From Qingshengfaniella alkalisoli (GTDB lineage: Bacteria; Pseudomonadota; Alphaproteobacteria; Rhodobacterales; Rhodobacteraceae), in contig NZ_CP042263.1 of assembly GCF_007855645.1 (NCBI RefSeq), positions 248,001-312,000 on the forward strand: DNA of 64,000 nt, given 5' to 3'. The position numbers were made by a program, and so were the translations under genes. The notes beneath the pieces are model-generated. The model was not told where the DNA came from. It did not search any database and was given only the letters and a program-made list of their open reading frames with translations. Positions 38,101 through 45,872 of this stretch are shown here, piece by piece; the stretch's first letter is position 1; each line of letters opens with the position of its first letter.

Positions 38101-39479
38101 AGGTCATCGCTGTTAACAATCGAGTCTTCGCCGCCGGGGTAATAATCGTTGTCGTCATAGGCAGGGTCAGTTTCGCCTTCATCCGTGATGATGACGTTAT
38201 ACGGGTCAAGCAACAGCGTCCCGGTCCGTCCTTTCGCCGCAGTCGTCACTACATCGCCCGAAAACGCCAGTTTCGCCTTACCGGACACCTCGACGAAACC
38301 GCCATCGCCCGCCGACGCACCACCTTTGGCCGAAACGTGACCGGCAAAATCCGTACGTCCGTCCGCCCAGATGATCACCCTGCCGCCATCGCCGGATTGT
38401 GTCGCGTCGGAGCGGATCAGCGTAGCGCCATCCACGATCGTGTTCTCGGCTGCGGGAAGGGCCGGACCGCCTTGAAAATCCCCGCCGATACGTACTTGAC
38501 CGCCGCCTGATACCCCGCTCACGTTAATCTTGGCACCCGTCAATGTGATCTCGGTTCCGGTCACGTCGACAGACCCGCCAATCGCACGTCTTATCGGCGC
38601 GGGTGAGGCCAGCACCTCCGGTGCGCGGGCGTCTATCGTGCCGCTGACGGCAACACGGCCACCCGATCCGCCGAGGATCACATGGCCATTGCGCCCGCTG
38701 ACCGTACGAGCCTCGACCACGCCTGACATGTTGATTGCTTGCCGCGCGGCATTGCGTGCTGCGGCCGCGCGAAGCTCTACCCGTCCGCCATCCGCGGACA
38801 AGCGGCCGCTGTTAGACACCAGCGCGCCATCGTCGCCGTTCTCAGATGGCAGCGATACCTGCAGGAACCCGTCACCCGACAGATCGAGCGTCGCGCGTTC
38901 GCCCGCGCCAAGGCCGATCCGGCCCATCGGGACACTGACGACACCGCTGTTAGACACCTTCCCGCCGACAAGCGCAGCGTATCCACCGCGCCCGATCTCG
39001 ATCACGCCGCCATTGGAAACCGCCGCCGACCGGCCATTGCCGCGAAACCGCGCCTGGCCGTTAACAAAGTCTTCATCCGAGATGTTCAGCGTAGACCCGA
39101 CGAAAGCGCCGGTACGAATGGTGCCGCTGCGCGTGATCGCAATGCCGTTGGGATTGACCAGATAAACCTGACCGTTGGCATTCAGCTGCCCCGCGATCGT
39201 CGAAGGCGTCGAGCCCGTCACACGGTTCAACATGGTTGATCCACGACCCGGCTGGCTGATGTCCACGCGGTTTCCCTTGCCGATGGAAAATCCCTGCCAG
39301 TTTATGATCGCCTTGTCGCTGGACTGCTTGATCGCCATCCGGCCTGACTGCGCCGCGCCGATATTGACCTTGCCGTGAGCGACAGAACCACCCTTGGGCA
39401 GGTCACCTGCGAGAACCGGTCCGCAAATGGCGGTCGTCGCCAGAAAGAAACAACCCAGATATCTATTTCGTCCAAACAT
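35067..39479 (-). CDS. Two-partner secretion exoprotein TpsA (filamentous haemagglutinin-like)
   Basis: A 1470-aa secreted protein. A signal peptide (about 1-24) precedes the TPS domain, with the NPNG motif at 109-112 in VYLVNPNGIAI, the feature recognised by TpsB. A beta-helical region follows; GLUG-type repeats fill roughly residues 700-960 (GGLVGYNSGRVEHAYATGDV). MBG-like domains occur around 1080-1310 (ANDATKTYGDTLTF; VPGTLTV). The last 150 residues are helical and charged, unlike the beta body. No toxin or cell-wall anchor is recognised, so adhesin or biofilm matrix is likelier than a contact-inhibition toxin. The gene lies 47 nt after tpsB and overlaps the caspase gene. Confidence 0.88.
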   Translation of the reverse strand: MFGRNRYLGCFFLATTAICGPVLAGDLPKGGSVAHGKVNIGAAQSGRMAIKQSSDKAIINWQGFSIGKGNRVDISQPGRGSTMLNRVTGSTPSTIAGQLNANGQVYLVNPNGIAITRSGTIRTGAFVGSTLNISDEDFVNGQARFRGNGRSAAVSNGGVIEIGRGGYAALVGGKVSNSGVVSVPMGRIGLGAGERATLDLSGDGFLQVSLPSENGDDGALVSNSGRLSADGGRVELRAAAARNAARQAINMSGVVEARTVSGRNGHVILGGSGGRVAVSGTIDARAPEVLASPAPIRRAIGGSVDVTGTEITLTGAKINVSGVSGGGQVRIGGDFQGGPALPAAENTIVDGATLIRSDATQSGDGGRVIIWADGRTDFAGHVSAKGGASAGDGGFVEVSGKAKLAFSGDVVTTAAKGRTGTLLLDPYNVIITDEGETDPAYDDNDYYPGGEDSIVNSDDLVDLLESTNITIWTDNDSQGNQLGDITVDSELSWASANYLELVAENNIIINDEITAPSGRLWLNAQGQITTSPSGAIDVGEFILQDGDWIQNSASLPEFSAGNFLLNGGTFRRVAGGSGTLADPYLLTDIYGLQGIESSDSFLAQHYALTGDIDASGTSGWVESDVEVGLQQVGFDSIGEYTSVGDGGFSERLFTGSLDGRGYAIDGLSVGGLDSDYVGLFAATGPGAVIADVELTDVSVRGENAGALIGWNLGTVSDASSSGNVIGAGDVGGLVGFNEGTVERSFSAADVSASDESGSNFGFFGGGLVGYNSGRVEHAYATGDVSVLDEPVSDFSFFAGGLVGYNGGGVEHAYATGNVTASVEAWVYAGGLVGLNSGEIVSARASGPVDAFGDPYAAVGGLVGENYGSITRAYATGAVDAAVGGEFGFANVGGLVGYNAGPISQTYSTGTASVFGVRSAVGGLVGFNSEEGSSENGEGGGTVEASFWDVQTSGLTSSDGGVGLTTAQFLNRSAFMSQAEAAGWSFQDHWAPSGDGFYPELYALSPVVWVDVNDATRQYGRANPAFTAAGVYGGPGYYVFGPDADTLDVASGLSTSATRRSDVGNYAIDAAGGEFTSAFGQLYRAITMPGTLSVTRAPLIITANDATKTYGDTLTFTGQEFAANGLRNGDQVTSVDLASYGAAPTANVGDGPFVITGSGAQGDLGGNYAISYVPGTLTVTPAPLVIAATDLVKRLGDVLIFAGTEFTVRGLRNGDEITSVSLSSPGAAAGAGLAGSPYEISIADAIGMGLVNETGDISNYNITYVPGMLDVLADGPEADENLPRAFTLVTQLNNIVNTVRNPDDIIQLGLADRADTEATLDVLEGLTSVMAEQVAECEQADPGTGDYLTCLQNALEFYAAQLEDLVVDLPEPLQNVPAFINRAIAEIDATRAQAQNRIAAAATPEEAIAIERQALEQARESVQTAIGEVQKSIDLIRAGDSEFADIEVEQGNEITVALQTVDLGLSRAVGL
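37031..37234 (-). repeat. 102-nt tandem duplication in the GLUG region of tpsA
   Basis: Two adjacent copies with a period of 102 nt (34 residues) are almost identical: the string gcatatgcat recurs at 37039 and 37141, followed by the same run of bases in both copies. Each encodes GGLVGYN-G-VEHAYATG. Weaker GLUG copies flank this pair. Such recent in-frame duplication is common in adhesins and could vary in number between strains. Confidence 0.75.
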
Positions 39480-39526
39480 GGCCGCACCTGAAATATAGCG
39501 TCGGATCGTGTCCCGGCTCTGAAGCC

Positions 39527-41290
39527 TTAGAACCGGATCGACCCGACCAAGGTAAATCTGTCTTCGTCATCGCCGCCATCATCGCGAAAGCCTCTTGCGG
39601 CCTCCAGTGTCAGTGACGCGTCTGAAAAGTAATTGCCTAAACCGCGATAGATTTCGACGCCGACCCCGACGGTCGAGACATTGGTGGTCTCTTCCTCAAG
39701 CGCGGTAGGTTCTTCCAGAAACAGCTGTCCCGCCGCACCGAACACGTAAGGCGTGATCAACAGCGCCGCGCCGGGACGTCCGAAATCACGTGGCGCCTGC
39801 AAATCTCCGCGAAGCATCCAGCCACTATCGCCGTAAAGCGTGCCGGAATCGAAGGCCGACAGTTCCTGCAAGGAGGCAACCCCGAATTGCTCGCTCGTCA
39901 CCAGCGGGTCGCCGAACGAGGTCTGGGCGCGGCCGGAGACCGTCAGCCCGAGATTTGCCGGCAATGGCTGTGAAAACTGGCCGGACAATTCCAGTTTGGT
40001 GAACTCTGCATCCGCGCCCTGCCGTGACAAGGGCTTGGCAAGCGTCGCATCGTCCTCGCCGCGTGCGCCAAACGCGTCCAACCCGAAGGACAGGATCGCC
40101 CGCCCCGCCGCGAACTGACCCGCTTCCGACAACCAGTTGGCGTCGCCCGCCAGCCGTAACACGCGAACCGCATCAGAGGATAAGGTAAATTTGTCATCCG
40201 GCGTGACCAGGTAGACGTCTTCTGATTGCGCGTCGAAAATGACCTCGGAACTCAACGTCAAGGCCCGCGTCCGTATCCACGGATACCGCAAGCGCAGCGA
40301 CAGGCGTTCAAAATCACTGGTGGTGCGCAGGTCTTCATCCGGATCGGGAGCCGTCTGACTTTTCGTGCCCTCGATGTTGATGGTCATGCCATCAATGCCG
40401 ACGGGGACGATTGCACCGCCCGCGATGGTCCGGGTCCGCGGTTCATCCGCGAACAGCCCCGCATCGCTGAAAGGCTCACCCGGGTAGCCCGACATGCGCA
40501 GATACAGGGTTTCGCCCAAGCCCAAGGCACTGTTGACGTCGACGCCGGCCGAGAGCGACCAAGTACCAAGTTCCTCCGCCAAGGTGTTGTCCAGACCGAT
40601 GAACCCCGATACCGGATCGAAGTCACCATCCAGCGTCAGCACGGTCGCGCCCGATGCCGACCCTGGCGACAGGGCAGACCGCAGCGAGACACCTGCCGTG
40701 TCGCCGGCCGTCAGAAGTCTGCGTTCAATTTCGCCGATCTTCAGCCCGCGCTTGCCCACCAAAGGCGTCGTGACCTCAGCGATCCGACCCGCGACCTCTG
40801 GGGGAACGCCGCTGCTGTCGATCCGCTCGACATAGCCGTTGACGACCACCAAGCGCAGCCGTCCGCCATCACGCAGCGATTGCGCGGGAAGCACGACACG
40901 GGCCAAGACATATCCTTTGCGGGCGTATTCGGCCTCCAGCGCACTCGACGCGGCGAATATATCGGACACTGGCACCGGGCCGCCCACCAGTTTGTCGCGC
41001 AGTCGCTGGCCCGCTGGCTCAAGACTGGGCAATTCGCCGGTGATGTCCACGCCAGAAATCGTCACCGATAGCTGATCGGCACCTGCCGGAGCCTGCAACC
41101 CGGCCTGACCAGAAAAGTCGACACTGCCGCTGACCCGTGGCAATGGCGGCTCAAAACTGTCTGGTGTGATCTGGCTGGCTGTCTGGGCCTGTGCCAGCCC
41201 CGGCAGGATCAGCATGATCAATGCCACGCTGCGCCCGCGCGCTATCGCAGCCAGCCCCGCCTCGCGTTTCACTGATCGAAGACCCGGCAC
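39527..41290 (-). CDS. Two-partner secretion outer-membrane transporter TpsB (ShlB/FhaC family)
   Basis: A 587-aa TpsB. A signal peptide (ALIMLILPGLAQAQ) precedes two POTRA domains, the second with A-R-K-G-Y-V-L-A-R-V-V-L-P and L-V-V-V-N-G-Y-V-E-R-I. The 16-strand barrel follows and ends with the outer-membrane signature R-F. It recognises the TPS domain of the adjacent TpsA and exports it. I prefer the GTG at 41290 because GGAGGG lies 4 nt before it. The ATG at 41302 lacks a ribosome site and would sit in a direct repeat (AATTTGTATGG twice, near 41299-41324). Confidence 0.88.
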   Translation of the reverse strand: MPGLRSVKREAGLAAIARGRSVALIMLILPGLAQAQTASQITPDSFEPPLPRVSGSVDFSGQAGLQAPAGADQLSVTISGVDITGELPSLEPAGQRLRDKLVGGPVPVSDIFAASSALEAEYARKGYVLARVVLPAQSLRDGGRLRLVVVNGYVERIDSSGVPPEVAGRIAEVTTPLVGKRGLKIGEIERRLLTAGDTAGVSLRSALSPGSASGATVLTLDGDFDPVSGFIGLDNTLAEELGTWSLSAGVDVNSALGLGETLYLRMSGYPGEPFSDAGLFADEPRTRTIAGGAIVPVGIDGMTINIEGTKSQTAPDPDEDLRTTSDFERLSLRLRYPWIRTRALTLSSEVIFDAQSEDVYLVTPDDKFTLSSDAVRVLRLAGDANWLSEAGQFAAGRAILSFGLDAFGARGEDDATLAKPLSRQGADAEFTKLELSGQFSQPLPANLGLTVSGRAQTSFGDPLVTSEQFGVASLQELSAFDSGTLYGDSGWMLRGDLQAPRDFGRPGAALLITPYVFGAAGQLFLEEPTALEEETTNVSTVGVGVEIYRGLGNYFSDASLTLEAARGFRDDGGDDEDRFTLVGSIRF

Positions 41291-41425
41291 AAATCCCTCC
41301 ATACAAATTCAACCATACAAATTTAACGTTAAGCTACGGAATCTTTGGCGATCTTGCACGAAAAATTCCCGGCACACGCATTAATCTTGCCGAGTTGTTC
41401 AAGATGTCACAGTCAGGAATTCCAC

Positions 41426-42307
41426 CTAATTGGATGTAACGTGGATGTTATGGCAGATATCTTTCAGGAAATCCGCCATCACTTGAACACGCCGGACCCC
41501 GCGCAGCGACGGATGGTAGACCAGCCAGTACGACAAGGTGACCGTCAGTTCCGGCAACACGCGGCGCAGTCCCATCTGGGGTGTGACGAGGTAATCATGC
41601 AGCACGCCCACGCCGCCGCCCGCGCGCACGACTTCCTGCTGCCCGAGGGCGCTGGCGACCTCGATCCGGCTTCTCCAACCACGCCAGAAGCGTTCGGTGA
41701 AACCAAGCGCCGACGCATAGATCAAATCATGCACATAGCCCACCAGCATATGATCACGCAGGTCGTCTGGTGCCGCCAAGGCAGGTGCGTTCGCCAGATA
41801 GCTGTCGGCGGCATAAAGGCTCAAGCTGTAATCTGTCAGCTTACGGCCGATCAACTGTCCTTGTTCAGGCCGCCCGACCATCACCGCAATGTCCGCTTCG
41901 CGCTGCGACAACGAAAAACTGCGCGGGACCGGGACAAGCTGCACCGACATTTGCGGATATTGCTGGATGAACTGCGGCAGACGCGGCGCCAGAAAGGCGG
42001 TCCCGAACCCATCAGGCGCACCGATCCGCACAGTTCCGGCAACATCTCGGGCGGTTCCGCCGATTTCGCCCTCGGCCTGCAGGAACTCGGTTTCGGCACG
42101 CTCCAACCGCGCCATCAAGGCACGGCCTTCATCCGTCAGATGGCATCCCTGCGGATGGCGGTCGAGAAGCCGCACCTGGAGGCTGTCCTCCAACACCCGC
42201 ATCCGCCGCGAAAGTGTCGCCTGATTGATCCCGAGGCTACGCGCCGCCGACAACATCTGCCCGCTTCGCGCCACCGCCAGAAAGAGCCGCGCATCATCCC
42301 AATTCAT
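41426..42307 (-). CDS. LysR-family transcriptional regulator
   Basis: A 293-aa LysR regulator. The winged helix-turn-helix is at about 1-60 (A-A-R-S-L-G-I-N-Q-A-T-L-S-R-R-M). The effector domain follows, with D-I-A-V-M-V-G-R-P and a C-terminal dimer region. It belongs to the GcvA/large-LysR type by its single-domain layout. It lies 38 nt after kdgK and in the same orientation, so the two may be one unit. The tps operon begins about 130 nt downstream, also on the same strand. Targets are not evident from sequence; kdgK or the tps genes are candidates. Confidence 0.85.
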   Translation of the reverse strand: MNWDDARLFLAVARSGQMLSAARSLGINQATLSRRMRVLEDSLQVRLLDRHPQGCHLTDEGRALMARLERAETEFLQAEGEIGGTARDVAGTVRIGAPDGFGTAFLAPRLPQFIQQYPQMSVQLVPVPRSFSLSQREADIAVMVGRPEQGQLIGRKLTDYSLSLYAADSYLANAPALAAPDDLRDHMLVGYVHDLIYASALGFTERFWRGWRSRIEVASALGQQEVVRAGGGVGVLHDYLVTPQMGLRRVLPELTVTLSYWLVYHPSLRGVRRVQVMADFLKDICHNIHVTSN

Positions 42308-42345
42308 GCCGCGATAAGATCACGCCGCCGCGCAAAGGCCAAGCG

Positions 42346-43254
42346 TCAGCTTTTCGGCGCAATCGCCCCACGAAAGCCTACGACATAGGCGGCCAGATCA
42401 TGCCCGGCAAGCATCGCATCCGCCAATGACGCGCCGGATAGATGCGCCGCCAGAAACCCGCCATTGAAGCTGTCACCCGCCGCAGTCGTATCCACGACGC
42501 TATGTGCTGGCTGAAAGTCGGGCAGCCGGTCCACCTCCGCGTTGATTGGCAACGGGCCGGAGGCCCCCCGCTTCAACGCGCCCATCACGATACCATAGTC
42601 TTCGAGACGGGCCTTGGTCGCCTCTTCCGACCCATCACCGAACAACTGCGCCTCATCATCCACAGAGGGCAAGCCAATATCGGCCAGCCGCCATGCGCGC
42701 GCCACATTGTCCTGCGCGGTTTTCACATCCGGCCACAAGCGGGGGCGATAGTTGGAATCGAACGCGAACAATCCGCCCTTGGCGCGAAACGCTTCGACCC
42801 AGTCGAACAGCGCGTCACGAACATCCTGTGCCAGGATCGCAAGAGTGATCGCCGACAGATAGACCACGTCGAAGCCATCCAGCGCCGAAAAGTCACCGCC
42901 CTGAAACAGCAGCCGCGCAGCGCTTTGATCGCGCCAGTAGGAAAAGCTGCGCTCGCCCTTGTCGTCCGTGGCGATAGCGTAGATTCCGGGCAGCCGCGCC
43001 TCGTCACGCCGAATGACACTGGTCGCCACGCCCTGATCCGCGATGAACCGCAGCATACGCTCGGAGAGCTGGTCCTGGCCCACGACAGACACGAAAGCGA
43101 CCTCATGCGCCGGATCCAGCTGGCGTCGCAGGTAAATCGCCGTGTTCAGGGTGTCGCCGGCGAATCCGATCGCTGCACTATCGGCGTCATCGGTCAGCGA
43201 CATCTCGATCATGGCTTCACCCACACAGGCGATTTTCAGGGGCTGGTCGAACAT
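42346..43254 (-). CDS. kdgK: 2-keto-3-deoxygluconate kinase-like PfkB sugar kinase
   Basis: A 302-aa PfkB-family kinase. The first PfkB signature is reflected in CVGEAMIEMSL, and the second signature D-T-T-A-A-G-D-S-F-N-G-G contains the catalytic Asp. Closest in layout to KdgK, which phosphorylates 2-keto-3-deoxygluconate to enter the Entner-Doudoroff route. Start at 43254, where AGGAG lies 10 nt before the ATG. It is divergent from the FAH-family gene across 153 nt. A second KDG/KDGal-type kinase lies at 52198-53025. The exact sugar acid is not certain. Confidence 0.82.
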   Translation of the reverse strand: MFDQPLKIACVGEAMIEMSLTDDADSAAIGFAGDTLNTAIYLRRQLDPAHEVAFVSVVGQDQLSERMLRFIADQGVATSVIRRDEARLPGIYAIATDDKGERSFSYWRDQSAARLLFQGGDFSALDGFDVVYLSAITLAILAQDVRDALFDWVEAFRAKGGLFAFDSNYRPRLWPDVKTAQDNVARAWRLADIGLPSVDDEAQLFGDGSEEATKARLEDYGIVMGALKRGASGPLPINAEVDRLPDFQPAHSVVDTTAAGDSFNGGFLAAHLSGASLADAMLAGHDLAAYVVGFRGAIAPKS

Positions 43255-43339
43255 CGGCGTTGGTCTCCTCTCGCGCAACGCACTGCTACGCAAAGCCGCA
43301 CCGGCCCGCAAGCGCCATGCCAAACATCATGTCATCAGG

Positions 43340-43371
43340 TTGTTGGACAATTGGAATCTTCTCGCTAAAGT
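43340..43371 (+). promoter_or_regulatory. Candidate promoter with FadR/GntR-type operator upstream of the FAH gene
   Basis: TTGGAC (43343-43348) and TAAAGT (43366-43371), 17 bp apart, form a plausible sigma-70 promoter. Over the -35 lies TTGTTGGACAA (43340-43350), which fits the FadR-subfamily GntR consensus T-N-G-T-N3-A-C-N-A. This suggests repression by a GntR regulator; none is encoded in the window. The site also lies between kdgK and the FAH gene, so it could affect both. Confidence 0.45.
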
Positions 43372-43407
43372 GCGCGAAAATTGAAGCCACAACATCCGGA
43401 GCTTTCC

Positions 43408-44547
43408 GTGCAGAACATCATCCCCGCCGCAGATCGTTCAGGCGTCTTTCTTGGTCGTGTCTGGAACCCGCATGTCAGCGGACCGTCCGTGGTTACGCTG
43501 CGCGATGGCAGCCTGGTGGACATCACGTCAGCCGCCGCCCCCACCGTGCGCGACATCTGCGAAATTGCAGACCCGGCCGCCTATGTGCGAAGCGCGGATG
43601 GCGCCGTTCTGTGCAGCCTCGACGATATCGCCACAGGCAAGGTGGATTTCCACTTCCTCGCGCCATGCGATCTGCAAGCGGTGAAGGCCTGCGGCGTCAC
43701 CTTTGCACAATCCATGGTCGAGCGTGTGATCGAGGAACAAGCGGCCGGCGATCCGACGCGTGCACAAGAAATCCGGGGCCGCATCGGCGACATCATCGGC
43801 GGCAGCCTGCGCAATCTGAAGGCGGGCTCGCCCGAGGCGATGAAGGTAAAAGAGGCGCTGATCCAGGAAGGCCTGTGGTCGCAATACCTGGAAGTTGGAA
43901 TCGGACCTGATGCAGAGGTGTTTTCCAAGGGGCAAACCCTGTCATCGGTCGGCTTTGGCGCCGAAGTCGGGCTGCATCCCATATCCAAATGGAACAATCC
44001 GGAACCGGAGGTCGTTCTGACTGTCGCGTCCACCGGCAAGATTGTCGGTGCAACCCTTGGCAATGACGTCAACCTGCGGGATGTGGAAGGTCGCTCCGCG
44101 CTGCTGCTGTCCAAGGCGAAGGACAACAACGCCTCCTGCGCGATCGGTCCAATGATCCGTCTGTTCGATGACAGTTTCGGCCTTGACGACGTCCGCGGCG
44201 CTGAACTGACCATGTCGGTCAAGGGCACCGACGGGTATGAGCTGACAGGCCATTCCTCGATGAAGGAAATCAGCCGTGACCCCGAAGATCTGGTACGCCA
44301 GACCGTCGGGCGGCATCACCAGTATCCCGATGGCTTCATGCTGTTTCTCGGCACATTGTTTGCGCCCACGGATGACCGTGATGTTCCGGGCGAAGGGTTT
44401 ACCCACAAGATCGGGGATGTCGTCAGCATCTCCGCCCCCGGCTTCGGGACGCTGTCCAACACGGTCCGGCTGTCCACCGAGTGCCCCGAATGGACCTTCG
44501 GCGTCAGCCATCTGATGCGCAACCTTGCATCGCGGGGCTTGCTGTAG
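43408..44547 (+). CDS. FAH-family protein, AraD1/XylX-like 2-keto-3-deoxy sugar acid dehydratase
   Basis: A 379-aa fumarylacetoacetate hydrolase-fold protein. Metal-site features are present: N-x-E-P-E-V-V-L (the E-x-E pair) and G-N-D-V-N-L-R-D-V-E. The size and the N-terminal extension resemble AraD1 and XylX, which dehydrate 2-keto-3-deoxy-arabinonate or -xylonate to an alpha-ketoglutarate semialdehyde precursor. The start is a GTG at 43408 with GGAG 6 nt before it; a TTG at 43381 would add nine residues. The ABC importer genes follow on the same strand, so imported sugar acid may be its substrate. Function within the superfamily is tentative. Confidence 0.75.
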   Translation: MQNIIPAADRSGVFLGRVWNPHVSGPSVVTLRDGSLVDITSAAAPTVRDICEIADPAAYVRSADGAVLCSLDDIATGKVDFHFLAPCDLQAVKACGVTFAQSMVERVIEEQAAGDPTRAQEIRGRIGDIIGGSLRNLKAGSPEAMKVKEALIQEGLWSQYLEVGIGPDAEVFSKGQTLSSVGFGAEVGLHPISKWNNPEPEVVLTVASTGKIVGATLGNDVNLRDVEGRSALLLSKAKDNNASCAIGPMIRLFDDSFGLDDVRGAELTMSVKGTDGYELTGHSSMKEISRDPEDLVRQTVGRHHQYPDGFMLFLGTLFAPTDDRDVPGEGFTHKIGDVVSISAPGFGTLSNTVRLSTECPEWTFGVSHLMRNLASRGLL

Positions 44548-44684
44548 TCACACAGCCCCGTGCAGTTCGACAACAGATGTGGTGCGCGGGCAGATCGGCG
44601 CTAGGCAAGGCCGCCAGAATGACGCATCTTGCGGCAGATCTACAAAAGCCGTTCCAGACGGCGTGCCACCGACGGGAGACAATG

Positions 44685-45854
44685 ATGACCACAGCCGCGA
44701 GAATCGCCGCCACCCTTCTGACCAGCACAGCACTTGCATCAGCCGCCAGCGCGCAGGACGAACCGTTGAAGATCGGCGTGATGCTGACCCTGTCCGGCCC
44801 TGCCGCGTCATTGGGCGAACAGGCGCGTGATGGTTTCCTGCTGGCCGTGGAGAACATCAAGGAAATCGGCGGTGTTCCAACCGAAGTGATCATCGTCGAT
44901 GACGAACAGAAACCCGACGTGGCCGCGAACAAGGCCCGCGAGTTGGTCGAGCGTGACGGCGCGGATTTCGTTGTCGGCCCGATCTTTTCCAACATCGCAA
45001 TGGCGATTTACAAGCCGGTAACCGAGGCCGACGCCTTCCTCATCAGTCCAAATGCGGGTCCATCGCCCCTGGCCGGAGCGGAATGCAATCCGAACTTCTT
45101 CGCCGTGTCCTATCAGAACGACCAGAACCACGAGGTCATGGGTGCCTATGCGCAGACACAGGGCTATGACAACGTTTTCCTGATGGCGCCCAACTACCAG
45201 GCCGGCAAGGACAGCCTGGCGGGCTTCAAACACAGCTACTCGGGCGGGGAAGCGGGCGAAATCTACACCCAGCTCGGCCAGCTCGATTTCTCAGCCGAAC
45301 TCGCGCAGATCGCAGCCATGCAGCCAGACGCGCTGTTCACTTTCATGCCGGGCGGCATGGGTGTGAACCTCGTGAAGCAATACCGTCAGGCCGGGCTGGA
45401 AACGATCCCGTTCCTCTCCGCCTTCACAGTTGATGAAAGCACCCTGCCCGCCCAACAGGACGCCGCAGTGGGATTCTATTCCGGCACGAACTGGGCACCC
45501 GATCTGGACACGCCGGAAAACAGGGCCTTCGTTGCCGCTTATGAAGAAACCTATGGCAAGGTGCCCGCGAGCTACGCCATGCACGGCTATGACGCGGCCC
45601 TTCTGATCGACGCGGCGGTGCGGTCTGTCGGTGGCAATCTCGATGACAAGGGCGCGCTGCGCGCCGCTTTGGAAGCCGCCGATTTCACCAGCCTGCGTGG
45701 CGATTTCAGCTTCGGCCCGAACCATTTCCCCGTTCAGGATTTCTATCTGGCCGAGGTCGTGAAGCGCGAGGATGGAAACTTCCAGACCTCCATCGTCGAC
45801 AAAATCTTCGATGACTATTCCGACAGCTATGCTGCCGATTGTACGATGGAATAA
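44685..45854 (+). CDS. HAAT-type ABC importer, periplasmic binding protein
   Basis: A 389-aa type 1 periplasmic binding protein (LivJ-like, Peripla_BP_6). Signal peptide at about 1-23 (TALASAASAQ), then L-K-I-G-V-M-L-T-L-S-G-P, typical of the start of the mature domain. A GGGAG ribosome site selects the second of two ATGs (44685). It is the first gene of a five-gene importer (J-H-M-G-F). The family is annotated for branched-chain amino acids, but it also transports sugar acids and amides. The upstream AraD1-like gene hints at a non-amino-acid substrate. A 137-nt gap separates it from the FAH gene and shows no hairpin. Confidence 0.85.
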   Translation: MTTAARIAATLLTSTALASAASAQDEPLKIGVMLTLSGPAASLGEQARDGFLLAVENIKEIGGVPTEVIIVDDEQKPDVAANKARELVERDGADFVVGPIFSNIAMAIYKPVTEADAFLISPNAGPSPLAGAECNPNFFAVSYQNDQNHEVMGAYAQTQGYDNVFLMAPNYQAGKDSLAGFKHSYSGGEAGEIYTQLGQLDFSAELAQIAAMQPDALFTFMPGGMGVNLVKQYRQAGLETIPFLSAFTVDESTLPAQQDAAVGFYSGTNWAPDLDTPENRAFVAAYEETYGKVPASYAMHGYDAALLIDAAVRSVGGNLDDKGALRAALEAADFTSLRGDFSFGPNHFPVQDFYLAEVVKREDGNFQTSIVDKIFDDYSDSYAADCTME

Positions 45855-45872
45855 GGGCGCAAGCCACCGCCG

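Noticed and set aside
44548-44684. Possible start of the importer receptor further upstream (long N-terminal extension)
   Set aside because: The extension would place a non-hydrophobic tail before an obvious signal peptide; the ATG pair with GGGAG at 44674-44678 is a better start.
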